A stretch of 64,000 nucleotides of DNA. Source: Marinicella gelatinilytica (GTDB lineage Bacteria; Pseudomonadota; Gammaproteobacteria; Xanthomonadales; Marinicellaceae). The first letter of the stretch is position 1, and every line of letters starts with the position of its first letter. Below are positions 9,501 to 17,000 of this stretch, piece by piece. The translations under genes were made by a program, and so were the position numbers. The stretch lies in the NCBI RefSeq assembly GCF_026410405.1, contig NZ_JAPMLN010000005.1, positions 1-64,000 of the forward strand, written 5' to 3'. The notes below the pieces were generated by a model. That model did not search any database. It was given only the letters and a program-made list of their open reading frames with translations, and was not told where the DNA came from.

Positions 9501-9737
9501 ATCTCGTCATCAACCGTATTTTTAAAACGAACCAAGTAGCGTGAGCCCGTCGAAGGCGCTGTATCGACTTATAAAGATATCAAAGGACAAGTGGCAGATA
9601 ACTGAAGTTAAGGATATGGCTTTTCCATGCCTTAATAACAAATATAACAGCTTTAAAATTTAACAGTGCTTGAAAAATACTGAAAAACGAACTCATAAAA
9701 TCTGTATCCTGAGCTCAGTCATCAGTACTCTGAACCT
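9501..9737. other. Non-coding stretch between ispB and the repeat array
   Basis: No gene is seen. An imperfect hairpin at about 9608-9634, containing ATGGCTTTTCCAT with AAGG/CCTT outside it, may help end the ispB transcript, but no T tract follows. The rest is AT-rich, with no recognisable signal. Confidence 0.4.
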
Positions 9738-9901
9738 GTGACCGTCTCAAAATTCATCTGCAATGCAAATATCCCTAAGTTTAAAATTATAATCCAGTAC
9801 ACACTGAGTGCCCATAAAACCAAGGGCTTAGGGCAAATTCGGAGGTGAAGACGCCTAGAGGACGTCGGTGTGCGACGTTAGATTGGACTCGGTAGTGGCC
9901 C

Positions 9902-9974
9902 CAAGGCGCAGAAGGATTTTGAAGGCGTGAGCAGACGAATAGTCCGTAAGCGTCTCAAAATTCATCTGCAACGC
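9902..9974. repeat. Hairpin repeat unit 1 (type 1)
   Basis: The outer arms GCAGAAGGATTTTG and CAAAATTCATCTGC pair with one A-A mismatch. AGGCGT pairs with GCGTCT after one bulged A, giving a stem of about 20 bp. The apical GAC/GTC stem is weakened here because one G is an A. Confidence 0.8.
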
Positions 9975-10071
9975 AGAGATTAATACTCAAATCTGGAGCT
10001 GAGGGAAGATTTGGGGGTAAAAGACGCTTGCATGGACGTAAGTGTGCAACGTGAGCAGGACGCGGAAGTTG

Positions 10072-10145
10072 CCAAGGCGCAGAGGAATTATGAAGGGGTG
10101 ATCGGACGAATAGTCCGTAAGCGTCTCAGAATGACTCTGCAACGC
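10072..10145. repeat. Hairpin repeat unit 2 (type 2)
   Basis: The outer arms begin GCAGAG and end CTCTGC, replacing the GCAGAA/ATCTGC ends of type 1. The centre is a perfect CGGAC-GAATA-GTCCG stem-loop. It differs from unit 4 at four positions. Confidence 0.8.
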
Positions 10146-10224
10146 ACTTGGTAGTAATGTTTCTTTTTAGAACTTCTGATTACACTCACAATTGGAGCTG
10201 AGAGCAAATTTGGAGGTGGAGATT

Positions 10225-10296
10225 AAGACGCAGAAGGATTTTGAAGGCGGGAGCGGACGATCAGTCCGTGACCGTCTCAAAATTCATCTGCAACGC
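10225..10296. repeat. Hairpin repeat unit 3 (type 1)
   Basis: Type 1 arms, with an apical CGGAC-GATCA-GTCCG stem. The right arm and the following linker are identical over 73 bp to those of unit 1. Confidence 0.8.
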
Positions 10297-10345
10297 AGAG
10301 ATTAATACTCAAATCTGGAGCTGAGGGAAGATTTGGGGGTAAAAG

Positions 10346-10419
10346 CCAAGGCGCAGAGGGATTATGAAGGCGTGAGCGGACGAATAGTCCGTGAGCGTCT
10401 CAGAATGACTCTGCAACGC
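10346..10419. repeat. Hairpin repeat unit 4 (type 2)
   Basis: Type 2 arms with a CGGAC-GAATA-GTCCG apex. It is the unit closest to the tRNA operon: its right end lies 29 bp from the 3' end of the second tRNA-Glu gene, which is transcribed toward it. Confidence 0.8.
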
Positions 10420-10447
10420 AGGATTTTGCCCTCAAATATTTCCTCAG

Positions 10448-10523
10448 TGGCGTCCCCTAGGGGACTCGAACCCCTGTTGCCGCCGTGAAAGGGCGGAGTC
10501 CTAGGCCACTAGACGAAGGGGAC
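10448..10523 (-). tRNA. tRNA-Glu (TTC), copy 2
   Basis: A 76-nt cloverleaf with an encoded CCA at 10448-10450. The acceptor GTCCCCT pairs with AGGGGAC, followed by discriminator G. The anticodon loop is CTTTCAC (anticodon TTC) and the T arm is AGGGGTTCGAGTCCCCT. It is identical to the other tRNA-Glu copy 58 bp upstream in the same transcript. It is the last gene of the operon before the repeat array. Confidence 0.97.
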
Positions 10524-10581
10524 ACAAGAACATTTCCGATTTATACTGTATTTAACTAACCCATCGGCAAGATTAGAAAAA

Positions 10582-10657
10582 TGGCGTCCCCTAGGGGACT
10601 CGAACCCCTGTTGCCGCCGTGAAAGGGCGGAGTCCTAGGCCACTAGACGAAGGGGAC
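10582..10657 (-). tRNA. tRNA-Glu (TTC), copy 1
   Basis: A 76-nt cloverleaf identical to the copy at 10448-10523, with anticodon TTC and encoded CCA. It is the middle gene of the Ala-Glu-Glu operon on the minus strand. The 58-bp spacer to the next copy is AT-rich and unrelated to the tRNA, so the duplication covers little more than the tRNA gene. Confidence 0.97.
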
Positions 10658-10698
10658 CACGGACATTTCATCAGATAAAATGCGTTAAAACTCTTTGT

Positions 10699-10774
10699 TG
10701 GTGGAGCTATGCGGGATCGAACCGCAGACCTCAACGCTGCCAGCGTTGCGCTCTCCCAGCTGAGCTATAGCCCC
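10699..10774 (-). tRNA. tRNA-Ala (GGC)
   Basis: A 76-nt cloverleaf. The acceptor GGGGCTA pairs with TAGCTCC (one G-T wobble), followed by discriminator A and an encoded CCA. The anticodon stem-loop AACGC-TGGCA-GCGTT gives anticodon GGC. It is the first gene of the operon, starting 15 bp after the -10 box. Confidence 0.97.
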
Positions 10775-10789
10775 ACAAAGAGGTTGCGT

Positions 10790-10818
10790 ATTATCATCAT
10801 TTATCAAATGATAGTCAA
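10790..10818 (-). promoter_or_regulatory. Promoter of the tRNA-Ala-Glu-Glu operon
   Basis: On the minus strand TTGACT (10813-10818) and GATAAT (10790-10795) are separated by exactly 17 bp. A partly GC-rich segment ACGCAACCTC follows, which could give the growth-rate control usual for stable RNA promoters. It lies in the queD/tRNA gap. Confidence 0.8.
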
Positions 10819-10847
10819 TCAAAATTAACAGGTTTTTTTGGTTTTTA

Positions 10848-11204
10848 TTATTCACCGCGGTAGATGCAGCCGGAGGTACATGTTTCACATACTTCAACTT
10901 GCGACAGTTGAGGTAACTGTGGTTTTAACTTCTGCCAAATCCATTGCACCAGATGCTCACTGGTTGGATTCTCAAGACCTTCAACATGATTTAAGCACTG
11001 ATGATCAAGTTCATCAAACAATGGCTTATAAGCGGCTTTAATATCGGCAAAGTCAACAATCCAGCCGCTGTTCGCTCCAGGCTCTCCTGTCACTGTAATA
11101 ATGACCTTAAATGAATGACCATGTAAACGCCCACACTTATGCCCATCTGGAACGTTGGGTAACCAGTGCGCGGACTCCAAATAAAATTCTTTATAGATAT
11201 CCAT
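10848..11204 (-). CDS. queD: 6-carboxy-tetrahydropterin synthase
   Basis: Makes 6-carboxy-5,6,7,8-tetrahydropterin from dihydroneopterin triphosphate, the first dedicated step of queuosine synthesis. The zinc histidines are visible: H13 in ESAHWL, and H28 and H30 in CGRLHGHSF, with catalytic C24 just before them. LDHQCLN and [11 protein letters not shown], conserved in the family, follow. It is 118 aa, the normal size. The start ATG follows the fur stop directly, so the two genes are co-transcribed. No other queuosine genes are nearby. Confidence 0.95.
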   Translation of the reverse strand: MDIYKEFYLESAHWLPNVPDGHKCGRLHGHSFKVIITVTGEPGANSGWIVDFADIKAAYKPLFDELDHQCLNHVEGLENPTSEHLVQWIWQKLKPQLPQLSQVEVCETCTSGCIYRGE

Positions 11205-11606
11205 TTATTTTTTCTTCTTAACGTATAACACCATTTTGTGATCAATTAATTCATAACCGTGGTCATCGGCAATTTTTTCTTGGCGTTTTTCCAACTGAGC
11301 GTCATAGAACTCCACCACTTTACCGGTATCAATATCAATCATGTGATCATGGTGTTCACCGGTGTCAATTTCAAAGACAGCCTGATTTTCTTCAAACTGA
11401 TGCTTAATCACTAAACCGGCTGTTTCAAACTGATTTAACACCCGGTATATGGTGGCCAAACCCAAATCCTGATCAGCCAATCTCATCTCAGTAAACAAAT
11501 CTTCTGCCGTGTAGTGCTTACCCTTATTTGCGGTCAAGAACTCTAAAATTTGAAGCCTCGGTAAAGTCACTTTCAAACCAGCTTCTTTAATTTCGTTTTT
11601 AGCCAT
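11205..11606 (-). CDS. fur: Ferric uptake regulator Fur
   Basis: Iron-responsive repressor of 133 aa. The N-terminal winged helix includes KVTLPRLQILEFL and LATIYRVLNQFE. The C-terminal dimerisation and metal domain has the HHDHM motif. The CxxC that provides a structural zinc site in E. coli Fur is missing: the sequence after HHDHM reads IDIDTGKVVEF. The C-terminus ends YVKKKK, much like Pseudomonas Fur, which also lacks the full CxxC. It is divergent from bamE, as in Pseudomonas. An AT-rich stretch just upstream (about 11607-11626) loosely resembles a Fur box, so autoregulation is possible but weakly supported. Confidence 0.95.
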   Translation of the reverse strand: MAKNEIKEAGLKVTLPRLQILEFLTANKGKHYTAEDLFTEMRLADQDLGLATIYRVLNQFETAGLVIKHQFEENQAVFEIDTGEHHDHMIDIDTGKVVEFYDAQLEKRQEKIADDHGYELIDHKMVLYVKKKK

Positions 11607-11676
11607 GATAATTATTAACTGTTATTTAATTGAATTTATTGTATCATTTGCCACACAATTTTGGACATTAATACCC

Positions 11677-12009
11677 ATGAAAATGACAACCGTAAAAATT
11701 ATTTTATCTGCCATTCTTCTTAGTTTAGCTTTATCCGCTTGTTATAAAACACCAATTCAGCAAGGAAATATTCTAAAACAAGAAGAAATCAACGAAGTTA
11801 AACCCGGCATGACCAAAAAGCAAGTCGCCATCATATTGGGAACTCCGGCAATTGCTGATCCTTTCAATCAAGACCGCTGGGATTATATCAACACCTCTAA
11901 AGTAAAAGGCAAGTTTAAAAAACTAAAAAAACTCACTTTGTATTTTGAAGATGATGAATTGATCAGAACAGAAGGCAACTATTTTCCAGAAACTGAAGAA
12001 GACGGTTAA
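11677..12009 (+). CDS. bamE: Outer membrane assembly lipoprotein BamE
   Basis: Small lipoprotein of the BAM complex, which folds beta-barrel proteins into the outer membrane. I start at the ATG at 11677, not at an upstream in-frame ATG, because this gives a compact lipoprotein signal ending in the lipobox LSAC with the acylated cysteine at about residue 22. The mature part carries the SmpA/OmlA fold motifs: INEVKPGMTKKQVAIILGTP, then DRWDYI and LTLYFEDDELIRTEG. Length is 110 aa. It is divergent from fur and convergent with rnfH, whose 3' end overlaps by 4 bp. Confidence 0.93.
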   Translation: MKMTTVKIILSAILLSLALSACYKTPIQQGNILKQEEINEVKPGMTKKQVAIILGTPAIADPFNQDRWDYINTSKVKGKFKKLKKLTLYFEDDELIRTEGNYFPETEEDG

Positions 12010-12296
12010 TTATTTTTTTGTTCCTGATTTTTTAAGGCTTTTTCCCGTCTTTTTGCTTTAGGATCTGCAATTAAAGGTCGGTAAATTTCAATGCGATCAC
12101 CATTTTTTAATACATAGTCCAAGGGCTTAACTTGGCTAAAGATGCCCACTTTGTTTTTTGATAAGTCAATGTCGGGGAATTGAATTAATACGCCGGATTG
12201 ATTAATTGCTTGCTCTATGGTGGCACCAGATTCGATCGACAGTGTAATCAACTCTTGTTGTTCAGGTGTTGCATAAATCAGCTCAATATTAAGCAT
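12006..12296 (-). CDS. rnfH: RnfH family ubiquitin-like protein
   Basis: Small beta-grasp protein of the RnfH (formerly RatB/YfjF) family, with an unclear biochemical role. Typical features are the start MLNIELIYATPEQQ, then GIFSQVKPLDYVLKNGDRIEIYRPL, followed by a basic tail (DPKAKRREKA). I start at the ATG at 12296 because AGGAG lies six bases upstream. An ATG at 12302 directly abuts that AGGAG and is less likely. It gives 96 aa. The start overlaps the end of ratA, so the pair is translationally coupled as in many gammaproteobacteria. Confidence 0.92.
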   Translation of the reverse strand: MLNIELIYATPEQQELITLSIESGATIEQAINQSGVLIQFPDIDLSKNKVGIFSQVKPLDYVLKNGDRIEIYRPLIADPKAKRREKALKNQEQKNN

Positions 12297-12729
12297 AGAC
12301 ATCTCCTGCTCGTTTAACAAAGTCACTCACCAACTGTGAAGCCACTTGATCAAAACCTCTGGAAAACAAACGACCAATAAATTTAGATTTGATTTCATAA
12401 GACAGCTGTAATTGAACCTTAGAACCTAATTCAGACAATTGCATAAATCGCCAATGGCCTTGTAAGTTTTTAAAAGGCCCTTTTGACAAAGTCATGGCCA
12501 CTGCCAAAAACTCGGCTTCATCAATCAGGGTATTAATGGTGCTAAAGTCCACGCGCACACCCTTAATATTGACCTGCATACCCGCTTCATAGCCACTGGC
12601 AAATGAGTTTAAAATATAGCCATGCTCACACCATTTTAAAAATTCAGGATAAGCGGGCACATTATTAACCAATTGCCGCATATCATGGGCTGTGTACGGT
12701 ACAATGGCAGATTTTATAATCTCAGTCAT
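12289..12729 (-). CDS. ratA: RatA/COQ10-like START-domain protein
   Basis: Member of the SRPBCC family that includes E. coli RatA (PasT) and the ubiquinone-binding Coq10 proteins. Roles proposed in the family are ribosome-subunit association control and quinone binding. The N-terminal MTEIIKSAIVPYTAHDMRQLV and PAYPEFLKWC match the conserved start, and KGPFKNLQGHWRF with the C-terminal helix FDQVASQLVSDFVKRA complete the fold. The ATG at 12729 is preferred by family comparison; an in-frame GTG at 12744 is possible. 146 aa. It is divergent from smpB. Confidence 0.92.
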   Translation of the reverse strand: MTEIIKSAIVPYTAHDMRQLVNNVPAYPEFLKWCEHGYILNSFASGYEAGMQVNIKGVRVDFSTINTLIDEAEFLAVAMTLSKGPFKNLQGHWRFMQLSELGSKVQLQLSYEIKSKFIGRLFSRGFDQVASQLVSDFVKRAGDVYA

Positions 12730-12828
12730 TTTGCTTGAAATCACCTTATGGAATCATTATTTAGGTAAAATAAAGGCGCTATTTTAACAGGAACAAGAGA
12801 CTACGGTATCTGTGTCTCAATTTAATTT

Positions 12829-13302
12829 ATGGCTAAAGCAAAGAAAAGCAGTAACACCATTATTGTCAACAAAAAAGCCTCTCACGAATTTCACTTTATT
12901 GAGGAATTTGAGGCCGGAATAGAATTACAGGGCTGGGAAGTCAAAGCCCTGCGTGCCGGCAAAGTCAACTTAGCTGAAAGCTATGTGTACATTAAACAAG
13001 GCGAGGTTTTTCTAACAAACTGCCACATCACACCGCTATCAACAGCCTCCACACATATTGAACCGGACAGTAACCGACTCAAAAAGTTACTGTTACATAA
13101 AAATGAAATTGATCATTTGATTGGTGCTGTGGAACGCAAAGGTTTAACCTTAGTGGCCAGAAGCCTCTATTGGAAAAAAGGTAAAGTGAAATTAAAACTC
13201 ATACTGGCACAAGGGAAAAAGTTACATGACAAACGTGCCGCCAGCAAAGAAAAAGATTGGAACCGCCAAAAACAACGCATCTTAAAAGAAGGGCGGTATT
13301 AA
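12829..13302 (+). CDS. smpB: SsrA-binding protein SmpB
   Basis: Binds tmRNA and brings it to stalled ribosomes for trans-translation. 157 aa. It shows NKKASHEFHFIEEFEAGIELQGWEVKALRAGKVNL near the start, and the C-terminal basic tail needed for tmRNA accommodation (KEKDWNRQKQRILKEG). Its stop lies in the loop of a hairpin, and the gene converges with pilE. The tmRNA gene, often just downstream, is not here. Confidence 0.97.
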   Translation: MAKAKKSSNTIIVNKKASHEFHFIEEFEAGIELQGWEVKALRAGKVNLAESYVYIKQGEVFLTNCHITPLSTASTHIEPDSNRLKKLLLHKNEIDHLIGAVERKGLTLVARSLYWKKGKVKLKLILAQGKKLHDKRAASKEKDWNRQKQRILKEGRY

Positions 13303-13309
13303 ACCGCCC
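13291..13309. terminator. Hairpin between convergent smpB and pilE
   Basis: Perfect 7-bp arms GGGCGGT (13291-13297) and ACCGCCC (13303-13309) enclose the smpB stop codon. On the minus strand a T-rich stretch follows the stem, so it can end the pilin operon. On the plus strand the T tract is poor. Confidence 0.6.
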
Positions 13310-13335
13310 CGTTTAAGTCACATTGACTATCTCAT

Positions 13336-13734
13336 TCACTGCCAGCAGTTAAGCGGCGTTTTTTGGCCTAAATTATTGTAATTTATGGTCGGACATTCGG
13401 TATCCTGCGCCTGGCCACCAATTGCAGTGGCTGTTAAAGTCCATCCTCCGGAAAAATCAGCACTAACCTGATAATTTTCCCAACTGAGAAAATCATTTGA
13501 TAAGCCCAATTTAGTCGCACCAGCACCGGTTAAACCATCAGGGTAACTGTTGGTATTAGCGTAATGTTTTTCGAACATACCGGCAATTTCCAGCAAGCGA
13601 TTCTGTGCTTCCGTTCGCTTACTTTCGATCACATATTGACGATAGTTTGGAATGGCATAAGCCGCCAACATCGCCACAATGGCAATGACCACCAATAATT
13701 CAATTAAAGTAAAACCTATGGTAACTTTTCTCAT
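13336..13734 (-). CDS. pilE: PilE-type minor pilin
   Basis: Type IV pilin-like protein of 132 aa. It has a short basic leader, then the prepilin peptidase site G/FTLIEL with the conserved Glu5 and the hydrophobic helix LVVIAIVAMLAAYAI. SKRTEAQNRLLEIAGMFEKHYANTNSYP is typical of the helix end in PilE. Two cysteines near the C-terminus (ECPTINYNN and LNCWQ) can form the disulfide D-region loop. It is the last gene of the minor-pilin operon, as in Pseudomonas aeruginosa. It is more likely a minor than the major pilin. Confidence 0.9.
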   Translation of the reverse strand: MRKVTIGFTLIELLVVIAIVAMLAAYAIPNYRQYVIESKRTEAQNRLLEIAGMFEKHYANTNSYPDGLTGAGATKLGLSNDFLSWENYQVSADFSGGWTLTATAIGGQAQDTECPTINYNNLGQKTPLNCWQ

Positions 13735-13736
13735 AA

Positions 13737-14066
13737 TTACTCCGGTAGTTTTTCTTCAGCAATAAATAAGACATTCAATTTATTTTTAGAGCTTAACGAG
13801 TCTATTTGTTCAATTTCAAAATAGTATTTCTTATTTTTAAATAAAGATCTCAAAGTCAGTGGCTTAATTTCAGAGTCACTGTATTGGGTATGCGTTTTAT
13901 TAACTTTGTATTTATACACTGTATTTTCAAAAGTGACTGTTCCATCTGAAATGTTTATATCTTGAAGTTCAGCGTACTTAATCTCAGACACAAACTCAGC
14001 CATACTCATATTTGAACAAAGCATAAAAAATATAACAGTTAAAAATTTCATCATCATTTTAATCAT
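13737..14066 (-). CDS. Small secreted protein in the pilY2 position
   Basis: 109 aa with a signal peptide (MIKMMMKFLTVIFFMLCS, likely cleavage after SMA). The mature part is short, polar and lysine-rich, and probably mostly beta strand. I recognise no domain by sequence. In P. aeruginosa a small protein, PilY2, lies between pilY1 and pilE. Size, position and secretion fit here, so a PilY2 counterpart is inferred from context only. It is spaced tightly, with 11 bp after pilY1 and 2 bp before pilE. Its codon usage is more AT-rich than its neighbours, as often seen in fast-evolving genes. Confidence 0.7.
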   Translation of the reverse strand: MIKMMMKFLTVIFFMLCSNMSMAEFVSEIKYAELQDINISDGTVTFENTVYKYKVNKTHTQYSDSEIKPLTLRSLFKNKKYYFEIEQIDSLSSKNKLNVLFIAEEKLPE

Positions 14067-14077
14067 TTCATCCTCAC

Positions 14078-17000
14078 TTATTCAGTTAACAAATTTGTCC
14101 AGTTTCGGCGACGCCAGGTATAACTTTGAATAGTCACAATTTCAGTACCTTCTGCTCCCTCAATAATAATTTTCTGTAACCCAGGCATTTCAAGTATGGG
14201 TGGTTTACCGATAATTAAGTCATTCATAAAAATACTGTCGTCACCGCCTAAGTATGTACCTAAAGGATTATTAAAAACTCGACCAATTTCAGGAATACCG
14301 CCGGTATAAGGATTAAGCGCATTTAACCAACTACGACCACCGGCCTGACAGGGATCAATACCCGCGGTAACGGTGGTTGCCGCTAACAATACTTTATTAC
14401 CTAAAAGAGTCATGGGGTTTGCGAGCCGTTCACCTTCATCAGGTAATTTTACTTTCCAGCCATAATCCGTCGTTAAATCAACCGTGTTCGCCGTTAAATC
14501 TCTTGCTACTGGACCATCAGGCATTAAAGTTTGGTCTATAAATTCACTGTCATCAATTTTCATATCTGTACGTGATGAGCCCAAACCGTCAATAACACCC
14601 ACTAAATACTGATCATCCGGTAAGTTAATGGAGCGATCGGGTACTTCAATATATTTACCGGTACCAAACATGACCATCACATCAATTGCATCTGTCTGGT
14701 ATGCGTTGGGTATTTTCACCACTCGGGGTTGTATGGTAATGGGTTGCTCCATAATATTATCAGCTTCAACAACCCGTGTAATATTCGAAGACCAGTCTGA
14801 ATAATTATCACTGCTGAAATCAAAACGCCATAAATTACCATATAAATCCCCGGCATAAGCATAATCTGCACCAACATCAACACCTCGCTCTGTCGTGCTT
14901 CCGGTAATGAATGAAAATTCAGAATCCACGGCAATGGCAGGTGATAAACCATTTGGGGTATCTTCCGTACCCACGCCTGTATCCAATTTAGCCAATAACT
15001 GACCATCACTCATGCGAACCACAAATAAAACAGCATGTCCTGTTGCTGACACATGGTTATCGTTAGGGTCTGACAAATCTTCAGTATAAGTCTGGGTGTT
15101 ATTATAACCATTGGGTATCAAGGCCACCCAATCTCCGGTACTTCCGATTCGTACAATCGTGGCATGCCCATATGAATAACCTAAATCAGGATCATCTTCA
15201 TCGGTAAATTCCCACAATACCTCTGGAGCTGATGAAGGTGCGTTTGTCACATCAAGCGCAAAATAAGCTTGACCTCCGTACCGCATACTACCGACTAACG
15301 TGGTCCGCCATTTTGTATTAAAATAGGCATCCGCCACAACCGGTGTGTTATCAACATAAGACCAATGTTTAAATTGTGGATCCGCTAAACGATGAATGTT
15401 GTCAAAAGCTTTACTGGGAATATACCCCCAATATTCCTCTGTCGTAGTTGGGTCTTCGGCATCAAAGGCATGCAACATACCGCTGTTAGAGCCCACATAC
15501 ATGACATTGTGACGATTCAATTGGTCTTCTTGATAGTGCAAATAACCTTCATCGTTAGCAAATGCGGATGCTTCGGGTGTTCCTGCTGGCCACATATTGT
15601 CATCGTATAACCCGCTGGGGCCGGTCACAACAGATGGACTACCATGAATAACATCCGCTAAAACACTACTGCGATTACGTAACACACCACCGTTAGAAAT
15701 TTCTTTATCTTGGTTACCTGTAACATATTCAATAATATCGTTGACGCTGACACCGGTGCGATTTATAAGATCAGTTGCATTGGTCTGAAGTTGAGACTTC
15801 AAACCGGCATTCAATGATGTGTTAAAAGGTACGGTTCCAGTATTCTTATCATAGGTAAAAATATTCCGGGTTAATTGCTTAGACACATGCTCTCCAGTCG
15901 CTGAACATAAGCCACCGGTCAGTATACAAGCCGCATCCCACAGAGGATCACTAAAAGTACCATCTGGGTTAACTTGTCGAGCTAAAATATTTCCAGCCCA
16001 AATCGATGAATCAAATCGTGGACTAAAAGCCAGTGTGTCGTTGGTAATAACGCCGGATGAAACAGTCGAGGTGCTCCCACGCGATAAGCGCTCCAAAATA
16101 TCATTAACCACATCATTTAGAGCGGTGATCAATTCTTCTGGATCATTCGCACTAAAAAAATCACCACGACTATTAATAGAGGAATGCCATACATCTTCAA
16201 TTTTATTAGAACTCCATGAGCAGTCACCAGTGCGTAAGGCACGGTAAACCGCTTCTTTAGGGTCTGATAAGGAATTAGTAACGCATGCTGCACCACCGGC
16301 CATTTGTGCCAAGACCTTTGGAGTTTCAAGTCCCATACCAACATTATAAGTCACCAAATGTTGCCAGTAAGCCGGGTTGTTTTTAGGGTTCCAGACAAAT
16401 GCCGGCACATCCCATTCATCTCCACCATTGGGTACCGTAATATTTGTACCACTGGCATCTGTAAAGCTTTTTTTGTAGCGTTTGACATTATTATCAAGAT
16501 CGGGAACCAAATCAGTGGCCCAGTAATGAAAAGCTACATCTGCTAAGTTATTACTGTCCCCATTGTAAGGATAAATGGTTTGTTCATTGGCACCATCATA
16601 GTTTCCATACTTAGATTCACTGTCACCCGGTAGAGACGATGCGGTACCTGAGTTGTCGTTAAAAAATTCTGCAGGATTAGATACTCCTCCATTCCACTCA
16701 CCGTCTGAAATGGCAATGTGGAAGTTTTGCTGACAAGATAATTCGGTGTTGTAATCATCTGAATCATAACTATCTTCATCTTTAAATAATTCACCGGCAC
16801 GCCGAAAAGAACTTCTAAGCGGTGTGCCACCACTGGTGGGTGATGAAAAAAGCCAGTCATAAAAATTTTCACGATGGGTATTTTCAAATTTGGTTAAGTT
16901 ATTTAACGTAGTGTCTTCATGTAAATTCTGCCAATCAATTTTAAAACTTGGGCCAAATCCTGCAAACGCCCGACTTATGGAGGCTCTGGCTAATTTCATT

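Larger units (their letters stand above)
9738..10422. repeat. Array of long hairpin repeats, two alternating types
   Basis: Four complete units of about 73 nt (9902-9974, 10072-10145, 10225-10296, 10346-10419) and one fragment (9738-9766) share a core of CAAGGCGCAG, GAAGGCG, GGACGAATAGTCC, GCGTCTCA and CTGCAACGC. Units alternate type 1, 2, 1, 2. A 73-bp block is identical at 9951-10023 and 10273-10345. Linkers carry their own 9-bp hairpin (9986-9994 with 10007-10015 in the first copy), and diverged linker copies occur near 9821-9850 and 10190-10219. The first half also has an extra related segment of about 50 bp before each unit (9850-9900 and 10023-10071). The array reads as a duplicated two-hairpin super-unit. 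No open frame runs through it. Confidence 0.85.

Noticed and set aside
9738-10422. CRISPR array
   Set aside because: Units are about 73 nt, self-complementary and of two types, spacers are not unique and are partly duplicated, and no cas genes are present.
9738-10422. Integron attC sites
   Set aside because: No cassette genes, no integrase and no clear GTTRRRY-type core sites; the units lie in non-coding DNA.
10685-10897. Open reading frame of 70 codons on the minus strand
   Set aside because: It runs through the tRNA-Ala gene and its promoter and includes the tail of queD in another frame; it is a shadow of these.
11607-11676. Fur box in the fur-bamE gap
   Set aside because: GATAATTATTAACTGTTAT matches only about 11 of 19 positions of the consensus, and AT-rich DNA gives such matches easily. 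Kept as a remark in the fur entry only.
13303-13335. tmRNA gene after smpB
   Set aside because: Only 33 bp are available before pilE and no tRNA-like ends are visible.
16035-16887. Open frames antisense to or out of frame with pilY1
   Set aside because: Low-complexity shadow frames inside a long, well-supported gene, with no start signals or family resemblance.
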